Source of the DNA: Campylobacteraceae bacterium
GTDB taxonomy: Bacteria > Campylobacterota > Campylobacteria > Campylobacterales > JALSKU01
DNA length: 35,980 bases
Direction: 5' to 3'
Assembly: GCA_026993075.1 (NCBI GenBank)
Contig: JALWUQ010000077.1
Location: 1-35,980, forward strand
Position numbers and translations under genes: made by a program. Shown here piece after piece: positions 24,250 through 32,324 of this stretch; within the stretch, counting starts at the first letter, position 1; each line of letters begins with the position of its first letter. The notes beneath the pieces were generated by a model. That model saw only the letters and a list, made by a program, of their open reading frames with translations. It was not told the origin of the DNA and made no database searches.

Positions 24250-25022
24250 CAACAAACCCTAATGATACCATTTTCAACAGTTATCTCGCCATTTAATTCA
24301 GCTTCAAAAACTCTGTCTTTGTATATCTTGATCGCTTCTTGGTATTTTGGAAAGTTAGAGCAGAACTCCCAAAATTTGTCTTTTATGGGTTTAGTATTTA
24401 TATTGTTGCTGATTTTTGCAACAAATTCGTCTATATCATATATCACATTTGCTTTTTTGTCATGCAAGAGCTTATTTGTTCCGAGACTCTCGCCTAATCT
24501 ATGAGGTAAAACAAATATCTCTTTATTTTGCTCTAATGCAAATTCTGCACTTCTCATAGAGCCACTGTTTATATCGGCTTGGGCGATGATAACCGCATCT
24601 GCTAATGCTACTACTATCTTATTTCTAAGAACAAAACTCCATGGAGTAGCTCTAAAACCCGGTTCAAACTGACTTAAAGCAAGTCCTTTTGTTTCGATAT
24701 TTTTTATAAGGTTATTATTGATTTTGGGATATACTATATCAAGGGCATTTCCCATAACTGCGATAGTATTGTTAACTCCTGCACTACTGTGAGCGATAGC
24801 ATCAACTCCCATAGCAGCCCCGCTAACTATACAAATATCGGCATTTGACAGTTTCTTGGACAATTCATATACAATATTTTTGGTATATGAATATGGTCTT
24901 CTTGAGCCAACTATGGCAATTTTCTTCTTTGCCAATAGCTTTACATTACCTTTATAAAAAAGTTGCTTGGGTGGATTTTTCAAATCCGATAATTCATTTG
25001 GTAGAGTATGAAGAGTTTTCAT
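24249..25022 (-). CDS. dprA: DNA processing protein DprA
   Basis: A 257-residue DprA/Smf Rossmann-fold protein that loads RecA on incoming single-stranded DNA during natural transformation. Visible: I-V-G-S-R-R-P-Y-S-Y, I-V-S-G-A-A-M-G-V-D-A-I-A-H, A-V-M-G-N-A-L-D-I-V-Y-P and the G-S-M-R-S-A-E-F-A-L segment. It is short, lacking a full N-terminal SAM domain and most of the C-terminal winged helix, as is usual in Campylobacter. Its start lies within the 3' end of the deacetylase gene (29-nt overlap). It is coupled to ruvX downstream. Confidence 0.93.
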   Translation of the reverse strand: MKTLHTLPNELSDLKNPPKQLFYKGNVKLLAKKKIAIVGSRRPYSYTKNIVYELSKKLSNADICIVSGAAMGVDAIAHSSAGVNNTIAVMGNALDIVYPKINNNLIKNIETKGLALSQFEPGFRATPWSFVLRNKIVVALADAVIIAQADINSGSMRSAEFALEQNKEIFVLPHRLGESLGTNKLLHDKKANVIYDIDEFVAKISNNINTKPIKDKFWEFCSNFPKYQEAIKIYKDRVFEAELNGEITVENGIIRVC

Positions 25023-26076
25023 ATATATCTTTTACATAAACAAGCTTTACGCCTTTTAAAATATCTAAAGACTCTCTTAATGCTTTCATAGTGGCTAAAT
25101 GAGGATGTCCTATGGCTATGGCATATCCATTTTTTTTAGCTATTGCTACAGCTTTTTTTAACTGATTTTTGATATAACTCACTTTTGCAATATTGTCCAA
25201 AAAAACATTTCTACTGAGCAGCTTTTCATGAAATTTTTGTGCAACTTTAAAAGCAACCGTAGCAGCACTGGTTCTGCTGTCAACAAATATAATATGATTT
25301 TTTTTCAAAGCTTTAAAAAGTTTAACCATAGCATTGTAATTTGAAGTAAATTTACTCCCTGTATGATTATTTAAAAACTTATCTCTTGGAAACCACTTTT
25401 TAACATTTTCTATTCTTTTTTCTATTGAAGCACTAGAGCTTGTGATTAGCAAAGTATTTGGCTCCGGATGAGAATAGTCGTATGCCTGCAAGGGTAAGTG
25501 TACCATATAAAAGCTAAATTCTTTTGCAAGTTTTGGAGTATTTGGATGCACTTTTGTCGGTGGAAATATCGAAGGAGTCACTTTAAAAGGTAATTTTTTT
25601 ATATTATTTACTTCATTTTGAAAGGATACATCATCTATAATTATGGAAAGTAACGGTTTTTTTGATACAACTGTTATATTCTTTTCTCTTTTTACTTTTT
25701 TTTGCTTTGTTTTTATGCTTAAGCTTTTTTTATAATCAATAGCTTCTGAAGAAAGTTTTATTTTTGTAATTTTTTTGCTATTGTTTTTATCTCTTTTTTT
25801 TACTTTCGATATTCTTTTTATCTCTTTTTTTAAGATATCAACTTTTCTTTTTTGCTCTTGTAGCATTTTATTCATTTTCTTGATGATACTCTTGTCAAGA
25901 TATACTTTTTTTTGCTTTGTTTTTTGATTTGAAACAGTTTGAGTGTATTCATAAGTGATATAGGCAACAGGAAGCAACAATAATATAACAATAAAAATAG
26001 ATAATCTCTTTTTATATTTTTGAAAAAAGCTAACTCTTTTTTTTATTCTTTTTTTATACTTTCTTTTTTTTGTCAT
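24994..26076 (-). CDS. Divergent polysaccharide deacetylase family protein (YibQ-like)
   Basis: A 360-residue, very Lys-rich protein with an N-terminal cytosolic basic stretch, one transmembrane helix at about residues 25-45, a long charged, probably coiled-coil region to about 135, and a periplasmic catalytic-like domain beginning L-S-I-I-I-D-D-V-S. The pattern D-D, H-L-P-L-Q, N-N-H-T-G-S and F-V-D-S-R-T is that of the divergent polysaccharide deacetylase family, which keeps the fold and part of the metal site; its substrate is unknown. The position between ilvC and dprA matches Campylobacter order. Confidence 0.85.
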   Translation of the reverse strand: MTKKRKYKKRIKKRVSFFQKYKKRLSIFIVILLLLPVAYITYEYTQTVSNQKTKQKKVYLDKSIIKKMNKMLQEQKRKVDILKKEIKRISKVKKRDKNNSKKITKIKLSSEAIDYKKSLSIKTKQKKVKREKNITVVSKKPLLSIIIDDVSFQNEVNNIKKLPFKVTPSIFPPTKVHPNTPKLAKEFSFYMVHLPLQAYDYSHPEPNTLLITSSSASIEKRIENVKKWFPRDKFLNNHTGSKFTSNYNAMVKLFKALKKNHIIFVDSRTSAATVAFKVAQKFHEKLLSRNVFLDNIAKVSYIKNQLKKAVAIAKKNGYAIAIGHPHLATMKALRESLDILKGVKLVYVKDIYENSSYSTK

Positions 26077-26091
26077 GAAATATCTTTAAAG

Positions 26092-26119
26092 TAAGAGCAA
26101 GTATTTTAACTTGCTCTTA
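26092..26119 (-). terminator. Intrinsic terminator after ilvC
   Basis: An 11-bp perfect stem, TAAGAGCAAGT with its complement (26092-26102 and 26109-26119), around a 6-nt loop, lies 7 nt past the ilvC stop on the minus strand. The downstream run (CTTTAAAGATATTTC) is only partly T-rich, so readthrough into the deacetylase-dprA-ruvX genes is likely. Confidence 0.65.
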
Positions 26120-26125
26120 AGAGGA

Positions 26126-27151
<1,026 letters not shown>

Positions 27152-27272
27152 CTATCCTTCATATTAAATTTCCATAATTTTACAAAAAAATTACTTTATA
27201 TGTATTTAAAAGCAAAATCTAAACTCTTAAAAGATAAAATTACGGATAAACTTATGATAGAAGGTACTTAAA

Positions 27273-28085
27273 ATGGATGAATCGCTTATAAAAAGGGTTA
27301 AAAATTTTCCACCATTAGATGAAACTATAATAAAAATACAAGAAATTGCAAATAGAAAAAATAGTTCTCTAAGAGAGTTGGTGCAAGTTGTAGAAAAAGA
27401 TCCAATGTTAACAGCAAATATATTAAAAGCGACAAACTCTCCTTTGTATGGTTTTACCAGAGAGATAAAGAGTGTAAATCAGGCTGTTTCTCTTTTTGGA
27501 ATGGCCACTATAAGAGGTTTTGCATTATCTTCAATGATGCAAAGCAGTATAAAAATGGATCTTTCACCATACAATCTGAGTAAAGAACAGTTTTTAAATA
27601 TATCCTTAGCACAGAATGCTTTGATGTTTTCATGGTATTCTAGAGTTGAAAGATCTATGATGGATGTATTGATGCCGGCTTCTTTTCTTATTGAAATGGG
27701 AAAAATTATATTAGCCGAAGAGTTAAAAGAAGAAAACAAAGCAAAACAATTTTCCCAAGAATTGTCAAATAGAAAAACGGCACTCGAAATATCACAACTT
27801 GAAGAAGAGTATCTAAATGCAAGTAGTGAAGAGATGACTGCTGCAATATTGGAGCATTGGAATATTGAATATAAAATTGTCAATGCTATTAGATATTCAC
27901 TTGAAATTGAGAAAGCAGATGAGAATACCAGACCTTATGCTATAGCTTTAAATGTAGTAAAAAATGCAATTAATAGCAATGGACGATTTAAAAAAGACGG
28001 ATTACAAGAAGCATATAATACGATAGAAGATTATGGACTCGAAAGAGAAAAATTTACAAAATCTTTGGAGATGATGCAAGGGTGA
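27273..28085 (+). CDS. HDOD domain protein
   Basis: A 270-residue protein whose residues 10-200 match the HDOD fold: F-P-P-L-D-E-T at the start, V-V-E-K-D-P-M-L-T-A-N-I-L-K-A-T-N-S-P-L-Y-G, then V-N-Q-A-V-S-L-F-G-M-A-T-I-R-G. HDOD proteins resemble metal-dependent HD phosphohydrolases but lack the full HD metal site and act in signalling; no catalytic role is claimed. No GGDEF, EAL or receiver domain is attached. GAAGG lies about 8 nt before the ATG. Its stop overlaps the rnr GTG start, so it is coupled to RNase R, an arrangement without a known functional link. Confidence 0.88.
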   Translation: MDESLIKRVKNFPPLDETIIKIQEIANRKNSSLRELVQVVEKDPMLTANILKATNSPLYGFTREIKSVNQAVSLFGMATIRGFALSSMMQSSIKMDLSPYNLSKEQFLNISLAQNALMFSWYSRVERSMMDVLMPASFLIEMGKIILAEELKEENKAKQFSQELSNRKTALEISQLEEEYLNASSEEMTAAILEHWNIEYKIVNAIRYSLEIEKADENTRPYAIALNVVKNAINSNGRFKKDGLQEAYNTIEDYGLEREKFTKSLEMMQG

Positions 28086-30001
28086 GAGAATTTTTATATG
28101 CACTTACCAAAGGTGTGACAAAAGAAGATATACCTGAAGATTATACATACCTTATAAATGATTTTTTCAAGTTAAAATCTATAAAACAATATAAAAATAC
28201 TTATAAATTAAATTCTGATTTTAGATTTGGTTCTGTGGATATCACAAGGTCAAATCTTGGCTTTTTGGAAGTTATTACTGAAAAGAAAGTAAAAGACTTA
28301 CTAATTGAAACGAAAGATTTAAAAAACTCTGAAAAAGGCGATATTGTCTTGGCAAAAAGAGTTTTTTCACATTATGGTAGGCCTAAAGCTAAGGTTGTCT
28401 ATATCATCAGAAAAAAAGATATTTTTCAAGTGGTATACACAAAGCTTATCAATAAAAAAATTGTTGGAATCAATATAAAAACAGGCTTGGAAAATATCAT
28501 AAGTGCTTCTCAAAAATCATTAAAACAGTTACCCAAAGAAGCAGTACTTAAAATAGATAGTAAAACTTCATCTATTATTGAAGTTTTAGGAGTTTTAAAA
28601 GATCCAAAAGTTGATGAAAAAATCTCTATGACTCTATATAATAAAATAGAAATGTTTTCAAACAAGAGTGAGCTTGAAGCCAAAAGTTTTGGAGACTTTG
28701 TAGATAAAGATATGTATCCAGGCAGAGTAGATTTAACTGATTTGCCATTTTGTACTATTGACCCTGCAACTGCTAAAGATTTTGATGATGCGATATATTT
28801 TGATGTAAAAAATCATATCATTTATGTGGCTATAGCTGATGTCAGCGAATATGTATTTTATCAGGGAAATATAGACAAAGAAGCCATAAAGAGAGGTTTT
28901 TCCATATATTTTCCTCATAAATCCATCCCAATGCTCCCAAGAACTCTGAGTGAAAATATTTGTTCACTAAAACCAAATGAAGACAGGTTGACCTTTACAT
29001 TTAAAATCAAAATAAATCCCAAGACACTCGAAGTTGAGAATGAAGAGTTGATTGAGAGTATTATTAATTCTAAAAAAAGATTTACCTATGATGAGGTTGA
29101 TACTCTTTTGGATACTTCTTCAAGAGAAGATGATATTGTCTCTTATATAAAACCGTTAAATAAACTGGCACAAAAAATTAGAAAAAAAAGATTGGAAAAA
29201 GGGTATGATTTTCATTCATCTGAGACAAGAATGCTTTTGGATGCAGATCAAAATCTTCTTAAAACAATAAAAGAGTTTGAAACACCATCTCACTCGCTGG
29301 TGGAGGAGTGTATGCTTTTAGCAAATAAAGCTGCTGCTAAAATGTTTGATTATGGCATATTTAGAACTCATGAGCCACCATCTTATGATGATATTTCTAA
29401 TTTATTGGAGCAGGTTGCAGAACTTGGTATATTTGTTCATTTTAAAACCGATTTACACTCTTTGATCTTGGAAATTCAGCACAAAGCAAAAAAATTAGGA
29501 CTTGAAGAGCATGTTGACAAACTTATTATAAGAGCTCAAAAACAAGCCCGCTATACTGCTGAAAATACTGGGCATTTTGGACTTGGTTTTAAAAGATATA
29601 CCCATTTTACTTCACCCATTAGAAGATACAGTGACTTAACTCTTCACAGACTCTTAAAATCTATCATAAGAAAAGATGAAAGATTTAAACAATTTCTACT
29701 AAAAGATATCAAGTTTCTTTGTGAAAAACTTAGTGAGTTAGAAAGAGAATCTGATAAGGTTGCTTATGATTTTATGGATAGAAAATATGCCAGATGGGCA
29801 AAAGATAATATAGACAAAATCATTAATGCCATCATATCAAGCAATCATTCCACTCCAATAGCTTCAAGTGATGGCAATATAAAAGGGGCTAGAGTATTTC
29901 TTCCAAATGAAGAGGTTGAATTGTTTGAAAAACTCCAGATTAAATTATTGCAATCAGATATAGCAACAACAAAAATAATAGGCACTAAAGCAAATGTATA
30001 A
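28082..30001 (+). CDS. rnr: Exoribonuclease RNase R / RNB family
   Basis: A 639-residue 3'-5' processive exoribonuclease. After N-terminal cold-shock-like OB regions, the RNB domain begins near residue 215 with T-I-D-P-A-T-A-K-D-F-D-D-A-I-Y (catalytic Asp cluster), continues through E-E-C-M-L-L-A-N-K-A-A-A and ends with Y-T-H-F-T-S-P-I-R-R-Y-S-D-L. The region after RNB is short, so the C-terminal S1 domain is reduced, as in Campylobacter RNase R, which is of similar size. The start is GTG at 28082, overlapping the HDOD stop. The stop overlaps holA by 8 nt. It degrades structured RNA and helps in rRNA quality control. Confidence 0.94.
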   Translation: MREFLYALTKGVTKEDIPEDYTYLINDFFKLKSIKQYKNTYKLNSDFRFGSVDITRSNLGFLEVITEKKVKDLLIETKDLKNSEKGDIVLAKRVFSHYGRPKAKVVYIIRKKDIFQVVYTKLINKKIVGINIKTGLENIISASQKSLKQLPKEAVLKIDSKTSSIIEVLGVLKDPKVDEKISMTLYNKIEMFSNKSELEAKSFGDFVDKDMYPGRVDLTDLPFCTIDPATAKDFDDAIYFDVKNHIIYVAIADVSEYVFYQGNIDKEAIKRGFSIYFPHKSIPMLPRTLSENICSLKPNEDRLTFTFKIKINPKTLEVENEELIESIINSKKRFTYDEVDTLLDTSSREDDIVSYIKPLNKLAQKIRKKRLEKGYDFHSSETRMLLDADQNLLKTIKEFETPSHSLVEECMLLANKAAAKMFDYGIFRTHEPPSYDDISNLLEQVAELGIFVHFKTDLHSLILEIQHKAKKLGLEEHVDKLIIRAQKQARYTAENTGHFGLGFKRYTHFTSPIRRYSDLTLHRLLKSIIRKDERFKQFLLKDIKFLCEKLSELERESDKVAYDFMDRKYARWAKDNIDKIINAIISSNHSTPIASSDGNIKGARVFLPNEEVELFEKLQIKLLQSDIATTKIIGTKANV

Positions 30002-30977
30002 ACAAGCTTTAGACTCCCTCTTAAGAGATAATTCTCTACCTAAATCAATAATGCTTTATGGAGAAAGTGAATATTTAAGAAGTATTTATCTTGATAAAAT
30101 ATCATCAGTGTATGCAGATAAAGAGGATGAATTAAGGTTTTATTTTGATGAGTATGATTTTGGCAGTGCAAAAACTTTTGTTTCGCAGTCTTCACTTTTT
30201 GGAAATAAAAATCTGCTTATTATCAAATCAGAAAAAGCAATTCCCAAAAAGGAGTTGGAGGCTATCATAAAAAGCTGTCAAAAAAACAGTAACAGTTTTT
30301 TTGTATTTGAATATTTTGGAACCTCGGCAAAAGCAAAAGATATATCAAAAGTTTTTGCAAAGAAATATTCTGCTGATTTTGTGAGATTTTTCAAACCCAG
30401 CAGATACGAAGCTATAACTTATTTGCAAAATATTGCAAATAATAAAAAACTAAATATAAATACCCTTGCGATTGAATATCTGTATAATTTACAAAATGAA
30501 AATATAGCCTTATGTGTGAAAGAGTTGGAAAAACTATCTATCCTTGAAAAAAATATAAGTACAAATGATATAGAAAATTATTCTTTTGGACTCGGTATTG
30601 TTAGTTTGGATACTCTGATAGAAAAATTTATTAAAAAAAAAGATATAACAGTAATTATACAAGAGTTGGACGAAATTGTAAATTCTAATGAAATTTTTAT
30701 AATAAATGCGATTGAAAATTATCTTACTACACTTTTTAAATTTCATATTTATATAAAGAGTTTTGGACATTTTAATGCTAAAGATATAGTGGGTTATCCA
30801 TTGCCTCCGCTACTTGCAAAACAAAAGGCTGAACTTAGTATAAAAATAAATCTACAAACTTACCAAAAACTTTTTAGTGAACTTTTGAAGATTGAATTGA
30901 CACTGAAAAAATCTGTACACATTGATAAAAATGCTTTCTTTGTATCTTCTTTAATAAAATTACAAAGTTTTTTATAG
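29994..30977 (+). CDS. holA: DNA polymerase III delta subunit
   Basis: A 327-residue clamp-loader subunit. Residues 1-140 form an AAA-like N-terminal domain (L-P-K-S-I-M-L-Y-G-E-S-E-Y-L; no functional Walker A, as expected for delta), followed by helical domains with L-Y-N-L-Q-N-E-N-I-A-L-C-V-K-E-L-E-K-L and a terminal L-L-K-I-E-L-T-L-K-K-S. Delta opens the beta sliding clamp. The order rnr-holA-rpsF matches Campylobacter. The next promoter begins directly after its stop codon. Confidence 0.9.
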   Translation: MYKQALDSLLRDNSLPKSIMLYGESEYLRSIYLDKISSVYADKEDELRFYFDEYDFGSAKTFVSQSSLFGNKNLLIIKSEKAIPKKELEAIIKSCQKNSNSFFVFEYFGTSAKAKDISKVFAKKYSADFVRFFKPSRYEAITYLQNIANNKKLNINTLAIEYLYNLQNENIALCVKELEKLSILEKNISTNDIENYSFGLGIVSLDTLIEKFIKKKDITVIIQELDEIVNSNEIFIINAIENYLTTLFKFHIYIKSFGHFNAKDIVGYPLPPLLAKQKAELSIKINLQTYQKLFSELLKIELTLKKSVHIDKNAFFVSSLIKLQSFL

Positions 30978-30983
30978 TATAAT
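30978..30983 (+). promoter_or_regulatory. -10 element for the rpsF-ssb-rpsR operon
   Basis: TATAAT directly follows the holA stop codon (30975-30977), with a T-tract upstream (about 30968-30973). The predicted start near 30990 gives an rpsF leader of about 87 nt. Confidence 0.7.
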
Positions 30984-30989
30984 ATCAGC

Positions 30990-31054
30990 TTGTTCTACGC
31001 AAAGTTGAACAATATTAACACAATCCTTACTCTTAAAAAGCCAAATTTAAGAGT
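30990..31054 (+). promoter_or_regulatory. Structured 5' leader of rpsF, possible S6:S18 autoregulatory element
   Basis: Two hairpins precede the ribosome binding site: TTGTTC (30990-30995) with GAACAA (31007-31012), and a perfect 9-bp stem ACTCTTAAA (31029-31037) with its complement (31046-31054) around an 8-nt loop. Many bacteria repress rpsF-rpsR through an S6:S18-binding leader structure. I do not see the conserved bulge clearly, so the regulatory role is inferred. Confidence 0.45.
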
Positions 31055-31076
31055 TAGAGATCCACAAGGAGAAAAA

Positions 31077-31508
31077 ATGAGGCATTATGAACTGTTGGTC
31101 ATACTTAAACCGACACTTACAGATGAGGAAAAACTTTCACAGGTTGATTTCCTAAAAGAGTTGTTGTCCAAAAATGAGGCGACTATCGAAGTTATTGAAG
31201 ATAAAGGTACAAGAGTTTTAGCTTATGAAATTCAAAAACATAAAAGAGCTCATTATTTTGTATTTTATTTTACAGCCCATGGAAGTTCTATATCAGAGAT
31301 AGAAAGAATGATAAGATTTAACGAAGATATTATCAAGTTTATGACTGTTAAATATGAGAATAAAAAAGAAGTATCTTTTTGGGAGACTTTAGTCAATAGT
31401 GTTAAAAAAGATAATGGTAAAAAAGAAGAAGATAAAATAACACAAGAAAAGAAAAAAGAGACTGAAGCAGACAAAGAGATAAATGAGGAAGCTACAGAAG
31501 AAAAATAG
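31077..31508 (+). CDS. rpsF: Small ribosomal subunit protein bS6
   Basis: A 143-residue ribosomal protein that pairs with bS18 on the 30S platform. It starts M-R-H-Y-E-L-L-V-I-L-K-P-T and contains the typical I-E-V-I-E-D-K-G-T-R-V-L-A-Y-E-I and R-M-I-R-F-N-E-D-I-I-K-F segments. The last 35 residues are a Lys/Glu-rich tail longer than in E. coli. The ATG at 31077 is chosen because AAGGAG lies about 6 nt upstream and it matches the conserved S6 start; the longer frame to 30990 lies within the leader. First gene of the rpsF-ssb-rpsR operon. Confidence 0.96.
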   Translation: MRHYELLVILKPTLTDEEKLSQVDFLKELLSKNEATIEVIEDKGTRVLAYEIQKHKRAHYFVFYFTAHGSSISEIERMIRFNEDIIKFMTVKYENKKEVSFWETLVNSVKKDNGKKEEDKITQEKKKETEADKEINEEATEEK

Positions 31509-31519
31509 GAGGAAATATT

Positions 31520-32014
31520 ATGTACAACAGAGTTATACTAGTAGGCAGACTTACAAGAGATCCTGAGCTTAGATATTTACCTAGTGGTACGGCAGTTGCG
31601 ACATTTGGTATAGCTACCAGTAGAAGCTGGACAGATAAAAATACAAATGAAAAAAAAGAAGAAGTTATGTTTATAGATGTAACATCTTTTGCAAGAAGTG
31701 CCGAAATAGTAAATCAATATTTAAAAAAAGGTAATAAAGTCCTTGTCGAGGGTAAACTCATACTTGATAGATGGACTGACCAAAACGGTCAAAACAGAAG
31801 CAAGCATAGTGTTCGTGCAGATACTGTACAGTTTATGGAGTCAAAAGCCCAGGCACAAGAGAGTGCATCTTCATACAGCAGTGGGCAAAAAAATGAATAC
31901 TCAGATAACCAAAGCAGACAAACCAACAATAAACAATATAGTAATTCTTCATCAAAACCTCAAGAAGAAAAAATTCCTGAGATTGATATAGATGATGAAG
32001 AGATACCATTTTAA
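31520..32014 (+). CDS. ssb: Single-stranded DNA-binding protein
   Basis: A 164-residue OB-fold SSB. It starts M-Y-N-R-V-I-L-V-G-R-L-T-R-D-P-E-L-R-Y and continues through V-A-T-F-G-I-A-T-S-R-S-W, followed by a Ser/Gln/Asn-rich linker and the acidic tip D-D-E-E-I-P-F that recruits partner proteins. It acts as a tetramer in replication, recombination and repair. AGGAGG precedes the ATG. Its location between rpsF and rpsR is conserved in many bacteria. Confidence 0.97.
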   Translation: MYNRVILVGRLTRDPELRYLPSGTAVATFGIATSRSWTDKNTNEKKEEVMFIDVTSFARSAEIVNQYLKKGNKVLVEGKLILDRWTDQNGQNRSKHSVRADTVQFMESKAQAQESASSYSSGQKNEYSDNQSRQTNNKQYSNSSSKPQEEKIPEIDIDDEEIPF

Positions 32015-32031
32015 AATAAAAGGAAATAACA

Positions 32032-32295
32032 ATGGCAGAAAGAAGAAAATATTCAAAAAAATATTGTAAATACTGTGAAGCAAAAGTTGATATGATAGAT
32101 TATAAAAACTTAGGGCTTTTAAAACAAACTCTCTCAGAGAGATATAAAATAATGCCTAAAAGATTGACAGGCAATTGTAAAAAACATCAAGAAATGGCTG
32201 AGAAAGCTATAAAAAGAGCAAGGCAAGCAGCATTTATTCCATATATCGTAGATAGAAACAATGTAGCTGTTACTCCGTTTGAGTTGTTGAGATAA
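32032..32295 (+). CDS. rpsR: Small ribosomal subunit protein bS18
   Basis: An 87-residue ribosomal protein, starting [16 protein letters not shown], with the L-P-K/R-R-L-T-G-N-C-type RNA-binding segment (here M-P-K-R-L-T-G-N-C) and [13 protein letters not shown]. It has paired Cys residues at 12 and 15 and another Cys at about 46, so it may be a zinc-binding C+ form. AAAAGGAAA precedes the ATG by about 7 nt. It forms a heterodimer with bS6 and ends the operon, facing lon across a shared hairpin. Confidence 0.96.
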   Translation: MAERRKYSKKYCKYCEAKVDMIDYKNLGLLKQTLSERYKIMPKRLTGNCKKHQEMAEKAIKRARQAAFIPYIVDRNNVAVTPFELLR

Positions 32296-32297
32296 CT

Positions 32298-32324
32298 TTT
32301 GTTGGGGATTTATTCCCCAACAAA
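32298..32324. terminator. Bidirectional terminator between rpsR and lon, overlapping lon codons
   Basis: An 11-bp perfect stem, TTTGTTGGGGA (32298-32308) with its complement (32314-32324), encloses the 5-nt loop TTTAT. It begins 2 nt after the rpsR stop. The right arm consists of the last lon codons (Phe-Val-Gly-Glu region) and the loop carries part of the lon stop, so the hairpin serves both convergent transcripts. It is a rare GC-rich element in this region. Confidence 0.75.

Noticed and set aside
25710-25930. Lys-rich stretch of the deacetylase gene as a frameshift or low-quality region
   Set aside because: The frame stays open and continuous from the transmembrane helix to the catalytic domain; a Lys-rich coiled linker is normal for this family in AT-rich genomes.
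27479-27883. Minus-strand ORF of 134 residues inside the HDOD gene
   Set aside because: Antisense shadow; composition is not protein-like and no ribosome site was seen.
31743-31991. Plus-strand ORF in another frame inside ssb
   Set aside because: Out-of-frame reading of a Ser/Gln-rich linker; no start context.
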